A stretch of DNA of 64,000 nt from Sporomusa termitida (GCF_007641255.1 NZ_CP036259.1:124001-188000); one strand, 5' to 3'. Counted from the stretch's first letter, positions 51,238 to 60,981 are shown. Notes: generated from the sequence alone by a model not told the origin. Numbers and translations: made by a program.

Positions 51238-51972
51238 ATGCATTTGGATATTCATTTTAAACCTGCCGGCGGGAGGTTGGTTTTGCCTATTAGCTATAAT
51301 TATCTTTTGCAGGGGGCTTTATATCATTCTCTCCATAAAGAACTGGCAGCCTTTTTGCATGAGAAAGGCTACACAGATGGGAAACGCAGTTTTAAACTGT
51401 TTAGCTTCTCTTTGCTGCAAGGAGTTTATCAACTGGACCGGGTTAAAAAAAACATTGCCTTTGACGGCGAAATAAAGCTGACAATTTCCTCGCCTATGCA
51501 GGATTTTTGCCACTCTCTGGTCAATATATTGCTTGCTACGGGAAATATGCGCCTGGGAACGCAGGCAACGGAGATAGAAAAAATTAATGTCAGGCAGTTA
51601 AAGGTTACCGGAGATCAGGCTGTAGTAAAAACCTTGTCGCCGGCTGTGCTTTACAGCACTTTGCTCAGGCCGGACGGCAGGAAATACACGGTATATTTTC
51701 AGCCGGGGGAAGCAGATTACGGGCGTTTGTTTAGTGAAAATCTACAAAAAAAATACCGGGCTTTTTGGGGCACCGATGCACCGGCAGGGAACGTGACGGC
51801 CAAAGCGCTGGGCTTGCCAAGGCTAAAGGTGGTTAATTATAAAGATATAATCATTAAAGGATACGCTGGCAAGCTGTTGGTAACCGGGCCGCAAGAACTG
51901 CTGCAATTAGCCGTGGATGGTGGCATCGGCAGCAAGAACAGTCAGGGATTTGGCTGTGTGGAGTTGCAGTAA
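51238..51972 (+). CDS. cas6: CRISPR RNA endoribonuclease Cas6
   Basis: This 244-residue protein has the double-ferredoxin Cas6 layout. The N-terminus is HLDIHFKPAGGRLVLPISYN, the middle FSFSLLQGVYQLD, and the C-terminal Gly-rich loop GIGSKNSQGFGCVEL is diagnostic. His residues in the first 35 positions (YHSLHKEL) are candidates for catalysis. It is the only cas6 in the window, so it must process transcripts of all six arrays if they are processed locally; their repeats share the TAGGCTACCTA core. It is separated from the type I-B operon by array 5. RBS: AAGGAGCGG. Confidence 0.92.
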   Translation: MHLDIHFKPAGGRLVLPISYNYLLQGALYHSLHKELAAFLHEKGYTDGKRSFKLFSFSLLQGVYQLDRVKKNIAFDGEIKLTISSPMQDFCHSLVNILLATGNMRLGTQATEIEKINVRQLKVTGDQAVVKTLSPAVLYSTLLRPDGRKYTVYFQPGEADYGRLFSENLQKKYRAFWGTDAPAGNVTAKALGLPRLKVVNYKDIIIKGYAGKLLVTGPQELLQLAVDGGIGSKNSQGFGCVELQ

Positions 51973-51995
51973 CCATCAGAATTAAGCTTGTAATT

Positions 51996-52043
51996 TTGTC
52001 GTCGATATCCAATAGCGCAAAAATCCCCGGAGACCGACGACAA
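51996..52043. promoter_or_regulatory. CRISPR leader inverted-repeat element, array 5
   Basis: TTGTCGTCG and CGACGACAA flank ATATCCAATAGCGCAAAAAT and CCCCGGAGAC. It ends 96-97 bp before the first repeat. Confidence 0.8.
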
Positions 52044-52139
52044 ACCCAATATAGACCTATCGCGGGTTTAAGGGAATGATGATAATTCGAGAGCTCAGCA
52101 TGAGTGGGAAAAACCTCAACAATATCGCACTTTCAATGG

Positions 52140-52497
52140 GTTTTTAGGCTACCTATAAGGATTTGAAACTGAGTAATTTCTTATGAGCGGCGCTGCCAAC
52201 GAACTCGTTTTTAGGCTACCTATAAGGATTTGAAACCCCTTAGTCCGGGCCTGACAGTTATCACCGGTCCGGTTTTTAGGCTACCTATAAGGATTTGAAA
52301 CCCGTCTGATTCTATAGCAAGAAACTGAACATCACCGTTTTTAGGCTACCTATAAGGATTTGAAACATAGCGACCAGGGAAGCAACCAGCGCGTTCATGG
52401 CGTTTTTAGGCTACCTATAAGGATTTGAAACCGACATACCACAGTCTTCTCTCCTCGTCCATGCTACGTTTTTAGGCTACCTATAAGGAATTTGAGG
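52140..52497 (+). CRISPR. CRISPR array 5: 6 repeats, 5 spacers
   Basis: The repeat begins GTTTTTAGGC, core TACCTATAAGG, ends ATTTGAAAC. Starts are 52140, 52207, 52272, 52337, 52402 and 52468; the last is degenerate (GGAATTTGAGG). Spacers are 35-37 bp. It lies between cas6 and cas8b. 52498-52750 has no gene. Confidence 0.96.
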
Positions 52498-52751
52498 CCG
52501 TGGGATTGGGAGCTTTAGGGCAATCAGAAAAAACGGATTTAAATAGGGTAACTTACATAGGTAATAATTACCCATGTTTATAAAACGTGGCTAATTTTAC
52601 CAAAGGTGGTGGTCAGGGTCAAGTCGGCTGGGAGGACTGGGTTTTCTCAACTGGATGGCATTGAAATACTAGGTTGGGAGTTAAAATTGGCAAAAAATTC
52701 TTAATTTGTAAAATAATGAATATTCATGCAGGAAATGGATGAAATTTCCCG

Positions 52752-52792
52752 AAAAAAGACAAGGATAAAAAAACTAAAGTTTTGTCTTTTTT
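52752..52792 (+). terminator. AT-rich terminator directly before cas8b
   Basis: AAAAAAGACAA pairs with TTGTCTTTTTT, with T residues continuing. It lies about 65 bp upstream of the cas8b start and would separate array 5 transcription from the cas operon, or attenuate the operon. Confidence 0.6.
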
Positions 52793-52856
52793 TAATTCAT
52801 TATGTAAGTTCAGCGGTTACTCATTGCTAATTGAAATCAACAAGAAGGTGATACAA

Positions 52857-54899
52857 TTGCTCGCTGAGTCAATCATCCGCATAGGCCGTCCCATAAAAGA
52901 CGGGGGGATGCCCTGCCGGGAAAAAATCCGGCTTCTTACCGACGTGAGCAGTGAAAACTGCAAAAACTTTTTTCGCCATGTATTCTTAATTGAATTGGCT
53001 GGAGGGGATAGCTGTTTACAACAGCTTGAATTAGGGGATATGGCTTTGGAGAACAACAAAGAAACCTTTACGGTAGATTCTCAACGCAATGTGACGTTTC
53101 CTATTTTTTATCCTAACGGCGGCAATCCTCTTCATGCCCAGGGAATTTATCCTTTGCCATGCTACCTTCTGTACGATCCTCACCTTAAGGCTTTAGGCGA
53201 GAAGGAGCAGTTTAAAAAAGAGTTTCTTAGTCCTCGCTTGAACAATACACTGCAGTACAGAGATATGACACTGTCTGAAAAGGAATTGCTGGCAGATCAG
53301 GTTGCTGTCTTATTGGCAGCGCAGGCAACTGAATTTATTAGTGAAGACAAGCAGTTAGGGATCCTGATGATTTATGATGCAAGGTTGAATGTATTCCAGG
53401 AAAAACAAGACTGGATGGGTGAGGATGAAACCCTCATGTGGATTAACGAAAGCCGGTTGCAGCCTGGCCGGCAGCTTTATTTAGACGGGGAAGAGGTACT
53501 GCAATGCATTAATCAGGCCAAATTTTATGAGGCGGCTGAGTTGGGCAGTGAAAAAAATGCAGTATCCACTTTCTCCAACCAACCGGCAGCGGAAGTGGTA
53601 TCTATCTACAACAAAGCCTGGCTTTGGCTGTCCCCGACCTGGGACATGCCCCGCTCTATCTATTGGCAGGATGATGAATGGACGAAAGGCATCAAAGTAG
53701 ATGCGGAAAGTTATGCTGCCTATTTCTATGGGGTGCAGTTCCTGAAAGAAATTCAGGTTCCCGTTGCCAGCGCGGTACTAAAAGAAATGTTTGCCCCTGT
53801 TACCAGTGTAGAAGCCAAAAAGAATATGAAAGCAACAAGCTTTGAGTCAATTTATGGCATCCCGCTAGTCTTGCCGCTGACGGACGGCGGATCGCAGCAG
53901 CTTTTCGCGAACTACCGGCGCATGCTGAAAAAGGACAGTGAGAAACAGAGTAACAGTGACCTGCACTTGAAGGTGCTGGCCGGAATTGACCGGGTTGTTC
54001 CTGAAATAGGGGATGAGCACCGTCTGACTATCCTGTATTACTCCGGGGATTTGTCCCGGGGGAATATGCATATCCGGGCAGTGATTGAGGATATTGTGCC
54101 CAGTGTGGCCGGAAAAATTGAGCAAATATTGCATGATCTTAAAGTGAGTGAGACGGGAAAAATTCAGCTGGCTTTTGGGGTTGCAGAACAGGCGGTTTAT
54201 AAAACCCAGACCCTGCCGGCGCTGCTGGCCAATGCCTTTGGACCGGGATATGTGTGGGAAACTCTGCAGGCCGCCTTGCACAAGGAACCGTTGCGCCTAG
54301 AGCGGCTGCGGCTGACAACCGCCCGGCGGTTGAATGAACTGGCCAATAAGGAAGACACCTGGCAAATGGTGCAGGAACTGATCTTCTATTATAGCTTTCT
54401 GTATTTTTTACACCAATATGAACAGAAAATTTTACAGAAACAAGGGGGCGTGATGATATTGTCAGACTGGGATGAATTTAAGGCTCTATACAGCCAGGGC
54501 CGGCTGGACCTTTGTCATCTGGCATCGGTAGAGCAATTGGGCTTTACGGCGGGGTTATTGCTCAGACAGTTTCATAATTCGTATTACCAAAAGACCGGCA
54601 AAGATTTTGTTAAGCAACGGGTGATGAAATTCGGCAGTAAGCTGACCCCGGCGATGATCTGGAAGAATGGCTTATTGCGCTGTGAAGAACTGGCTCAGCA
54701 ATGGAATATGAAGCTTGGCGCCAATTTTCGTCCGGTACTGGCCCAGGCGTTGCTGGGCTTTCTGGCAAAGCAGGATCAGCTGGTGCCGGAAAAAGATAGT
54801 TTTATGACGGCCTTTTGGTCCGGGTACTTACTCTATAAAGCCGATAAAAAGAATGATAAAACGGAAGAGGATGGAGGCAATGACAATGAACAGCAGTGA
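52857..54899 (+). CDS. cas8b: Type I-B Cascade large subunit Cas8b (Csh1-like)
   Basis: The likely start is TTG 52857, preceded by GAAGGTG. The open frame goes back to ATG 52782, but that ATG overlaps the terminator hairpin and lacks an RBS. From TTG the product is 680 residues. It has the look of Csh1-type Cas8b: a long acidic/helical protein with RNVTFPIFYPNGGNP and TFESIYGIPLVLPL-like blocks, ending in a charged tail. Clear motifs are few in this family, and position before cas7-cas5-cas3 is the main evidence. It would recognise the PAM and recruit Cas3. Confidence 0.85.
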   Translation: MLAESIIRIGRPIKDGGMPCREKIRLLTDVSSENCKNFFRHVFLIELAGGDSCLQQLELGDMALENNKETFTVDSQRNVTFPIFYPNGGNPLHAQGIYPLPCYLLYDPHLKALGEKEQFKKEFLSPRLNNTLQYRDMTLSEKELLADQVAVLLAAQATEFISEDKQLGILMIYDARLNVFQEKQDWMGEDETLMWINESRLQPGRQLYLDGEEVLQCINQAKFYEAAELGSEKNAVSTFSNQPAAEVVSIYNKAWLWLSPTWDMPRSIYWQDDEWTKGIKVDAESYAAYFYGVQFLKEIQVPVASAVLKEMFAPVTSVEAKKNMKATSFESIYGIPLVLPLTDGGSQQLFANYRRMLKKDSEKQSNSDLHLKVLAGIDRVVPEIGDEHRLTILYYSGDLSRGNMHIRAVIEDIVPSVAGKIEQILHDLKVSETGKIQLAFGVAEQAVYKTQTLPALLANAFGPGYVWETLQAALHKEPLRLERLRLTTARRLNELANKEDTWQMVQELIFYYSFLYFLHQYEQKILQKQGGVMILSDWDEFKALYSQGRLDLCHLASVEQLGFTAGLLLRQFHNSYYQKTGKDFVKQRVMKFGSKLTPAMIWKNGLLRCEELAQQWNMKLGANFRPVLAQALLGFLAKQDQLVPEKDSFMTAFWSGYLLYKADKKNDKTEEDGGNDNEQQ

Positions 54900-55836
54900 A
54901 ATCTTATTTATTAAAGCGGTAAAAGACGGCATTCCCAACCGGGACCCCTTAAATGACAGTGATGCCAGAAGATTATTTCCCGAGGAGGACGGACGGATCT
55001 CCTTGAGCGATGTCAGCATAAAGCGGGATGTGCGGGACTTTGTCATTGCCTATGAGAATAACGGCGGGGCAACGCAGAAAAACCATATCTTTGTCCAGGA
55101 GAAGATAAATGATAAGGGCAAGCTTTTGGGGCGGGGCAGTCTGGCCGAATTGATTGCCAGAAGCGTGGGCGCCGAAAAGCAAGCCAAGGATGACATGAAA
55201 AGTGTCCTTAAAGATCACTGCTTTGATGTCCGCACCTTCGGTATTGTATATTCGGTTAAACCGAAATTCCATTTGACCGGTCCGGTGCAGTTCGGCTGGG
55301 CTCACTCCCTGCACCCGGTTGACACGCAATATGTGCAGGGCACGGTGGTTATGCCCAGTACCGACTCCAACGACGAGGGCGAAGGAAAAACCCAGGGGAC
55401 GATCTGGACGAGCTATACCCTGCCGTTTGCCGTGTTTGCCATGCCGGCGGTGATTAATGCCAAGGCGGCCGAGCATTCCGGGATGACGACGGCGGATCAA
55501 GAACTCCTGCTGCGGGCTTTATGGCAGGGAACGCAGCATCGCCAGGCCCGCGGCCGGGGCCAGCAGCAGCCCCTGATTTTAGTACATATTGAGTATAACG
55601 ATCCTTTTTACCGCATCGGTTATCCGGAGGATTTGATTGCAATGGCGCCTGACGCAGCCGCCTGGAAGGCAGCCGGTAAACAGCCCTCTTCTCTGCAGGA
55701 CGTAGTGTTTGATCTGACTAGACTTTTGGCAGTTGTTGCCGAAAAGCGCGAGAAAATCGCCCGCTGCCGGATTTGGCTGCATCCCGGGGTGAAAATCAGT
55801 GGTACTGTTGAGCCGTTTGTGCAGCCATTGTGGTAA
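54886..55836 (+). CDS. cas7: Type I-B Cas7 (Csh2-like) backbone subunit
   Basis: The start is ATG 54886, 8 bp after GGAGG; the earlier ATG at 54880 is too close to the RBS. The 316-residue product has the Cas7 start (SEILFIKAVKDGIPNRDPLN), then ISLSDVSIKRDVRDFVIAY, the usual crRNA-binding opening, and later DVRTFGIVYSVK, LTGPVQFGWAHSLHPV. It coats the crRNA guide in six or so copies. It overlaps cas8b by 14 bp. Confidence 0.92.
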   Translation: MNSSEILFIKAVKDGIPNRDPLNDSDARRLFPEEDGRISLSDVSIKRDVRDFVIAYENNGGATQKNHIFVQEKINDKGKLLGRGSLAELIARSVGAEKQAKDDMKSVLKDHCFDVRTFGIVYSVKPKFHLTGPVQFGWAHSLHPVDTQYVQGTVVMPSTDSNDEGEGKTQGTIWTSYTLPFAVFAMPAVINAKAAEHSGMTTADQELLLRALWQGTQHRQARGRGQQQPLILVHIEYNDPFYRIGYPEDLIAMAPDAAAWKAAGKQPSSLQDVVFDLTRLLAVVAEKREKIARCRIWLHPGVKISGTVEPFVQPLW

Positions 55837-55848
55837 GAGGAGGAGACC

Positions 55849-56535
55849 ATGAAAGGACTAGCATTTGATGTCAGGGGAAGTATCGGCCATTTTCGCCGCC
55901 CGGATACAACGGCAACGCAAATGACCTACCCTTTTATCACGCCTACTGCCGCCAAAGGCCTGGTGGGCGCGATCCTGGGCGTTGAGGATTTTGTGACTGC
56001 CGATCAGGTAGGGATCGAACTGTTGCGCCCGGTGCGGACGGTAGCCCAACAGATGTCCATGCTGGGCAAGGGTACCGGGGCGGCTTTCAACCGGCCCACC
56101 ACCATTGAACTCTTGGTCAATCCGGCTTACCGCATTTACTATACCGGCGAAGAATATACGGAGCAACTGGCAACAGCGCTGGCTGAGGAGCGGTCTGTAT
56201 ATACGACCTATCTGGGAGCCGCTTATGCACTGACAAAACCGGTACTACACCGGATTTATCCGGAGGTGGTCCGGGCGGCGGCCGCAGAACAGGAAATTGA
56301 GAGTAAATCAGTTGTGCCGACCGCGCTGATCAGGGAGATTTCTTTAAAGACCGACCGTTACTATTGCCGGGCCGGCGGCTATTTACGGCACTATAAAGGT
56401 GGCCGCACCTTTGAAAAATCAGTTGATTTTCTCTATGAAAAGGATGGAAAATCAATAACATTTATCCCCAGGGCGGATGCGTCACCTGAGCTTATGCTGG
56501 CCAAATTCGGGGAGGAGTTCATATGCCTGATTTAG
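55849..56535 (+). CDS. cas5: Type I-B Cas5
   Basis: This 228-residue RAMP has the classical Cas5 N-terminus: LAFDVRGSIGHFRRPDTTAT, then TYPFITPTAAKGLVGAILG. It caps the 5' tag of the crRNA. Start ATG 55849 after AGAGGAGGAG. It overlaps cas3 by 13 bp. Confidence 0.92.
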   Translation: MKGLAFDVRGSIGHFRRPDTTATQMTYPFITPTAAKGLVGAILGVEDFVTADQVGIELLRPVRTVAQQMSMLGKGTGAAFNRPTTIELLVNPAYRIYYTGEEYTEQLATALAEERSVYTTYLGAAYALTKPVLHRIYPEVVRAAAAEQEIESKSVVPTALIREISLKTDRYYCRAGGYLRHYKGGRTFEKSVDFLYEKDGKSITFIPRADASPELMLAKFGEEFICLI

Positions 56536-58952
56536 TTCCCTTTGCCCAATGCATCGCCCGACCGGAGGAGCAGGGAAACCAGAACTGGCTGACAGACCAT
56601 TTGCTGGGCGTAAGGGCTGCGGTCGAAACCAGGTTAAAGCAAGGCAGATCCCCCTTTGCCAAGGATCAACTGAGTATCCGGCTGGCCGGTTTGGCCGGAA
56701 TTTGTCATGACCTGGTAAAATCCCATGTCCAGTGGCAGCTATATATCAGAGGCAAGCGTGGCCGGGGGCCTAATCACGCCCCGGAGGGGGCTTTTCTTTT
56801 TTCCTATTTGGGTTATCATTGGCTGCAGGCTGAAAAGCGGTGGCCCGAATATGCCGGCATCTGGCTGTGGTTAATCAGGGATATTGCCGATCACCATGGC
56901 GCTTTAAAACGCTTTGGTGAAGAACAGTGGCTGCGGGCCGGGCAGTGGGATAAAATGGACTTACCGGGCATGGCAGCTTTTCTCCGGCAAGTCTATCCTG
57001 AGTTTACCATACCGCACCTAGCGGCAGAGCCCCTGGTGCAATGGGCAAAAGACCTGTATCACATTAAGAAAGATGCGGCAGATAGGCTGGATGCCGGGTA
57101 TTCTGCTAGCCCCCTGGAATTAATGAAGCAATTAAGCTGCTGGCGGGAAATGACTACTGCCCTGATCGCCGGGGACCGTTTTCATGTTACACCGACAGAA
57201 GGGGGCAGCTTCCATAAGCAGGACCATGCCAGGCATGACCGGTTGCTTGACGATTTTTGTCAGGCGGCTGGCGATAACTCCATGGCGGTTGTCCGCAATA
57301 ATGCGCAGCGGCAAATCCTCAGTCAGCTGGCCGGTGATCCCTGGCGCCGTGTGTATACATTGGAGATGCCGACCGGTTACGGCAAGACAATCACCGCTTT
57401 GCGGCTGGCGATCTGGCTGGGGAAGGAGCAGGGGTATGAAAAAATTATTTATGTGGCTCCCTATCTGTCTATCCTGGAGCAAACCAGCAGTGTGATTGAA
57501 ACCGTACTACAGGCTTCGGTGCTGGAACACCATTCTTTAGCTGTTCTGCCTATTGATCAGACTGAACAGGCAGATAAGGAAATGGAAGCGGTAGAGGAGG
57601 AAGGAAAGCTGCATTCCGGACAACTAATCATGGAGGCCTGGGCCAGTCCTATTGTTTGCACCAGCTTCCAGCAATGGTCGAAAGCCTTGTTTCCGGGGCG
57701 AGCCCAGGATACTCTGCGGCGGGCCTTTTTGCACAACAGTGTGGTGATTATTGATGAACCGCAGATTTTTGCCGCAGCCAGCTGGAACGTTTTTTTATGC
57801 GGCCTGGAGTCGCTGGCGGAGCTGTATAACCTGCGTATCATCTTTTTGTCTGCGACTATGCCGCCTTTTGCCTATGGTCTGTCCAAGCAAAACCTGCCTG
57901 GCTGCCTGGCCGTTAAACCTGTTGAGAGACTCGAACGCTATCAGGTTAAGCAAGCGGGCGAGATGGATGAGCAAGCGGTTGCCGATTATTTAACCGGCTA
58001 TTTACCGGGCAAAAACAATTTATCGCAGGCGGCTATTTTAAATACGATTACAGACGCCTATCTGGTGTATAAAAAACTGGCGGCCAAGGTGGAAGGTTCG
58101 GCGTTAAAGTTCCTGCACGGACTGATGATTCCCCTTCATAAACGGGTGGAAATTGAAAAGATTAAAAGGTTCCCTAACAGGGAAAAGCCGGAACGTTTGT
58201 ATGTGGTCTCCACGCAAATCATTGAAGCCGGCGTTGATCTGAGCTTTAACCATATCATGCGGGCCCTGCCGGTCCTGCCTTCGATCGTACAGGCCGCCGG
58301 ACGGGTTAACCGGAACTTTGTTGGTGATTTAGGGCTTCTGACCTTGATGCTGTTTTTACGGAATGGGGAGAAAAACACCCGGAGCAGCATTTATGATGTG
58401 TGTTTGCAGAGACTGACCGATAATCTGTTACAAGAAAAAGAGGTATGGCTGGAATCAGAACTGCTTGAACTTATAAAGGTATATTATCAAAGAATGTTTG
58501 CCCGTAATTCCTACGAGACAGGTAAACAAGCCATTCAGGCTGCCTATGAAGGTGACTGGCCTGCACTGGGGCAGCAGTTTAAACCTTTTGGCGAGGATTA
58601 TTATAAATTACCGGTGTTTGTACCCTGGCAGGCGGGCGAGGGTGATGCAATTTGTTTTCCCGAACGGTTTGTAGAACTGCAGCGCCGTTTGCAGCTTGAT
58701 TCGCCGGCGCGCATTTATGAACTCTATGAGGATCGGGATTATTATTCGAAAATGTCATTTCAGAGCAAGAAAGAATTTATGATTCTGATGAACCACTATG
58801 TGGTTAATGTTCCGGCCAAACTGGCCTTTTCCCTGGTAGGTAAGGAGCCGTATCTTGCCAACCGGATACCTTGCCTGCTCAATAATAGTGATTACGATCC
58901 TGTGGCCGGATTAGCAAAACGGAATGTGGAAGGTTTCGATCAATTTATATAG
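56523..58952 (+). CDS. cas3: Cas3 helicase-nuclease (HD plus DExD/H)
   Basis: This 809-residue protein is the effector nuclease of the type I-B system. The N-terminal HD domain shows DHLLGV, GICHDLVK (near 60), and HHGALKRF (near 128). The helicase starts with Q/Walker A EMPTGYGKTITALR (near 281) and Walker B VVIIDEPQ (near 411, DExH variant DEPQ), followed by SATMPP and the C-terminal QIIEAGVDLSF and QAAGRVNR motifs. Length and order are normal. It should degrade DNA targeted by Cascade. Confidence 0.95.
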   Translation: MPDLVPFAQCIARPEEQGNQNWLTDHLLGVRAAVETRLKQGRSPFAKDQLSIRLAGLAGICHDLVKSHVQWQLYIRGKRGRGPNHAPEGAFLFSYLGYHWLQAEKRWPEYAGIWLWLIRDIADHHGALKRFGEEQWLRAGQWDKMDLPGMAAFLRQVYPEFTIPHLAAEPLVQWAKDLYHIKKDAADRLDAGYSASPLELMKQLSCWREMTTALIAGDRFHVTPTEGGSFHKQDHARHDRLLDDFCQAAGDNSMAVVRNNAQRQILSQLAGDPWRRVYTLEMPTGYGKTITALRLAIWLGKEQGYEKIIYVAPYLSILEQTSSVIETVLQASVLEHHSLAVLPIDQTEQADKEMEAVEEEGKLHSGQLIMEAWASPIVCTSFQQWSKALFPGRAQDTLRRAFLHNSVVIIDEPQIFAAASWNVFLCGLESLAELYNLRIIFLSATMPPFAYGLSKQNLPGCLAVKPVERLERYQVKQAGEMDEQAVADYLTGYLPGKNNLSQAAILNTITDAYLVYKKLAAKVEGSALKFLHGLMIPLHKRVEIEKIKRFPNREKPERLYVVSTQIIEAGVDLSFNHIMRALPVLPSIVQAAGRVNRNFVGDLGLLTLMLFLRNGEKNTRSSIYDVCLQRLTDNLLQEKEVWLESELLELIKVYYQRMFARNSYETGKQAIQAAYEGDWPALGQQFKPFGEDYYKLPVFVPWQAGEGDAICFPERFVELQRRLQLDSPARIYELYEDRDYYSKMSFQSKKEFMILMNHYVVNVPAKLAFSLVGKEPYLANRIPCLLNNSDYDPVAGLAKRNVEGFDQFI

Positions 58953-58976
58953 GCCGCAAAGTTACACAACAGGCAG

Positions 58977-59498
58977 GTGAAGGAAAGCGTGGACGACTTT
59001 GAATTTAATATCACCGGCACGCATATCTGGTACTATTACTGCTGTCCCCGGGAGGTCTGGCTTATGCTGCATCAGGTTAATCCGGATGAAGATGACGCCA
59101 ATATGGACCTTGGACGCTTTATTCATGAGATGACATATGGCCGGGATAAGAGCAAGGAGATTTCTTTAGGTAACATCCGTCTGGATATTGTGCGCCAGGA
59201 TAAAGAGGGCCTGGTGATTGGGGAGGTGAAGAAAAGCTCCAAATACCTAAAAAGCGCCCGGATGCAATTGGCTTTTTATCTAGCAGAACTCAAACGGCGG
59301 GGTATTGAAGCCACCGGGGAGTTGCTTTTTCCGAAAGAAAAGAAAAAAGAATCAGTTACATTAACAGCGGACATAGAAAAGGAGTTAATGAAGGCTATCG
59401 CGGCAATTCATTGTATTGCGGCGGAAAGCCGGCCGCCGCAGGCGCGAAAAATAGGGCTATGTAAAAACTGTGCGTACAAAGAGTTTTGCTGGGCCTAA
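58977..59498 (+). CDS. cas4: Cas4 exonuclease
   Basis: This 173-residue protein has the Cas4 cysteines: one in YCCPREVW near residue 24 and three near the C-terminus (GLCKNCAYKEFCWA). Nuclease residues HE in FIHEMTYG, D in IRLDIV and GEVKKSSK (ExK) form the PD-(D/E)XK site. It trims and orients prespacers by PAM. The start could be GTG 58977 or GTG 58989; the latter has the better-placed GAAGGA. Confidence 0.93.
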   Translation: MKESVDDFEFNITGTHIWYYYCCPREVWLMLHQVNPDEDDANMDLGRFIHEMTYGRDKSKEISLGNIRLDIVRQDKEGLVIGEVKKSSKYLKSARMQLAFYLAELKRRGIEATGELLFPKEKKKESVTLTADIEKELMKAIAAIHCIAAESRPPQARKIGLCKNCAYKEFCWA

Positions 59499-59515
59499 GA
59501 GAAGGGGGCAGATCA

Positions 59516-60511
59516 ATGAAAAAGACATTGTATATCTTTTCCAACGGGCAGTTAAGGCGGAAGGATAATACCATCTTTTTTATGAATGAGGAGGGGGAGC
59601 AAAAATATATTCCGGTTGAGGATACCGCCGAGCTTATGGTATTCGGGGAGGTTGATATTAATAAACGGTTTCTGGAATTTTGTTCTCAACAAGAAATCAT
59701 CGTTCATTATTTTAATAATTACGGCTATTACAGTGGGACATTTTATCCCCGCGAGCACTATAATTCAGGGTATATGATTTTGCGGCAGGCGGAGGCTTAT
59801 CTGAACATGGAGTCCAGAGTTAGCCTGGCACAAAAATTTGTCACCGGCGCAGCTCAGAATATCCGGCAGGTTTTGAAATACTATCAAAACCGGGATAAAG
59901 AAGTAGGGCGGCAACTGCAGGAGATTGAGGAACTTAGCACCAAAATAAAGGAAACGTGCGATATTTCGGTATTAATGGGCATTGAGGGGAATATCAGGGA
60001 GTATTATTACAAGGCTTTTGATGTGATTCATGGGCAGAGTGAGTTTGTTTTTGAAGGAAGATCCAAGCGACCGCCTCAAAATGCGATGAACACATTGATC
60101 AGCTTTGGCAACTCCATTGTTTATTCAACGGTGTTAAGCGAGATTTACAAAACCCATCTCGATCCCCGCATCGGCTATCTGCATGCGACGAATTTCCGGA
60201 GATTCAGCCTGAATCTGGATATTGCTGAAATATTTAAGCCCATTCTGGTTGACAGGGTTATTTTCACTTTGATTGGCAAGAAGATGATTAGCAAGAGGGA
60301 CTTTAAAAAAGACTCAGGCGGGCTGATGCTGAAGGAAAATGGGCGGCGTGTGTTTGTTGAGGAACTGGAAAACCGGCTCAAAACGACGATTACCCATCGG
60401 GGGATTGGCAATCCTGTATCCTACCGAAGGTTGATGCGGCTTGAATTATACAAATTAGAGAAACATCTGATGGGAGAAAGTGTTTATGAACCTTTTGTTA
60501 CGCAATGGTAA
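59516..60511 (+). CDS. cas1: Cas1 integrase
   Basis: The start is ATG 59516 after AAGGGGGCAG. The 331-residue Cas1 has TLYIFSNGQLRRKDNTIFF, VHYFNNYGYYSGTFYPRE, MGIEGNIREYYYKAF (catalytic Glu near 140), a His in IGYLHATNFRRFSLNLDIAEIFKP (near 226) and the Glu/Asp in LDIAE. These are the metal ligands. It is the only Cas1 in the window. Type I-B character agrees with its operon. Confidence 0.95.
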   Translation: MKKTLYIFSNGQLRRKDNTIFFMNEEGEQKYIPVEDTAELMVFGEVDINKRFLEFCSQQEIIVHYFNNYGYYSGTFYPREHYNSGYMILRQAEAYLNMESRVSLAQKFVTGAAQNIRQVLKYYQNRDKEVGRQLQEIEELSTKIKETCDISVLMGIEGNIREYYYKAFDVIHGQSEFVFEGRSKRPPQNAMNTLISFGNSIVYSTVLSEIYKTHLDPRIGYLHATNFRRFSLNLDIAEIFKPILVDRVIFTLIGKKMISKRDFKKDSGGLMLKENGRRVFVEELENRLKTTITHRGIGNPVSYRRLMRLELYKLEKHLMGESVYEPFVTQW

Positions 60512-60572
60512 TGTCAAATAGAGTTGTAAATAGTTTAATGGACTTTGTAAAAGATTGATATGAGGTATAGCT

Positions 60573-60836
60573 ATGTTTGTTATTGTGGTATATGATGTAG
60601 GTGAAAAGCGTGTGGTAAAGGCACTGAAGCGATGCCGTAAATATCTGAACTGGGTACAAAATTCGGTTTTTGAAGGGGAGATATCGGAGGCGAATTTGAC
60701 TAAGCTTAAAATGGAACTAGACAAGATTATTGTGCCTGACGAAGATTCGGTTATTTTTTATACTTTAAGAAGCACCCGTTATTCCGACCGTCAAATTATG
60801 GGGTTGCGTAAAGGCGGGCAGGATTTGATTATCTAA
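60573..60836 (+). CDS. cas2: Cas2
   Basis: This 87-residue protein has the ferredoxin-like Cas2 start MFVIVVYDVGEKRVVKALKR, then YLNWVQNSVFEGEISEANL. The Asp in YDV is the usual conserved acid. It pairs with Cas1 in spacer integration. It is followed at once by the leader of array 6. Confidence 0.95.
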   Translation: MFVIVVYDVGEKRVVKALKRCRKYLNWVQNSVFEGEISEANLTKLKMELDKIIVPDEDSVIFYTLRSTRYSDRQIMGLRKGGQDLII

Positions 60837-60840
60837 AACT

Positions 60841-60886
60841 TGTCGTCGATCGGTAATAGCGTAAAAATGCCTGGAGATCGACGACA
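60841..60886. promoter_or_regulatory. CRISPR leader inverted-repeat element, array 6
   Basis: TGTCGTCGATC and GATCGACGACA (11-bp arms, perfect) flank GGTAATAGCGTAAAAATGCC. It ends 95 bp before the first repeat. It begins 5 bp after the cas2 stop. Confidence 0.8.
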
Positions 60887-60981
60887 GCAGATTTGGCCTA
60901 AACAGCAGGTTTGCGGCTAGAAAGTGTTGTATGTTTTTCAATGGGACTATTAAAAAGTCTTATTTTATGCGGTAGAAATGG

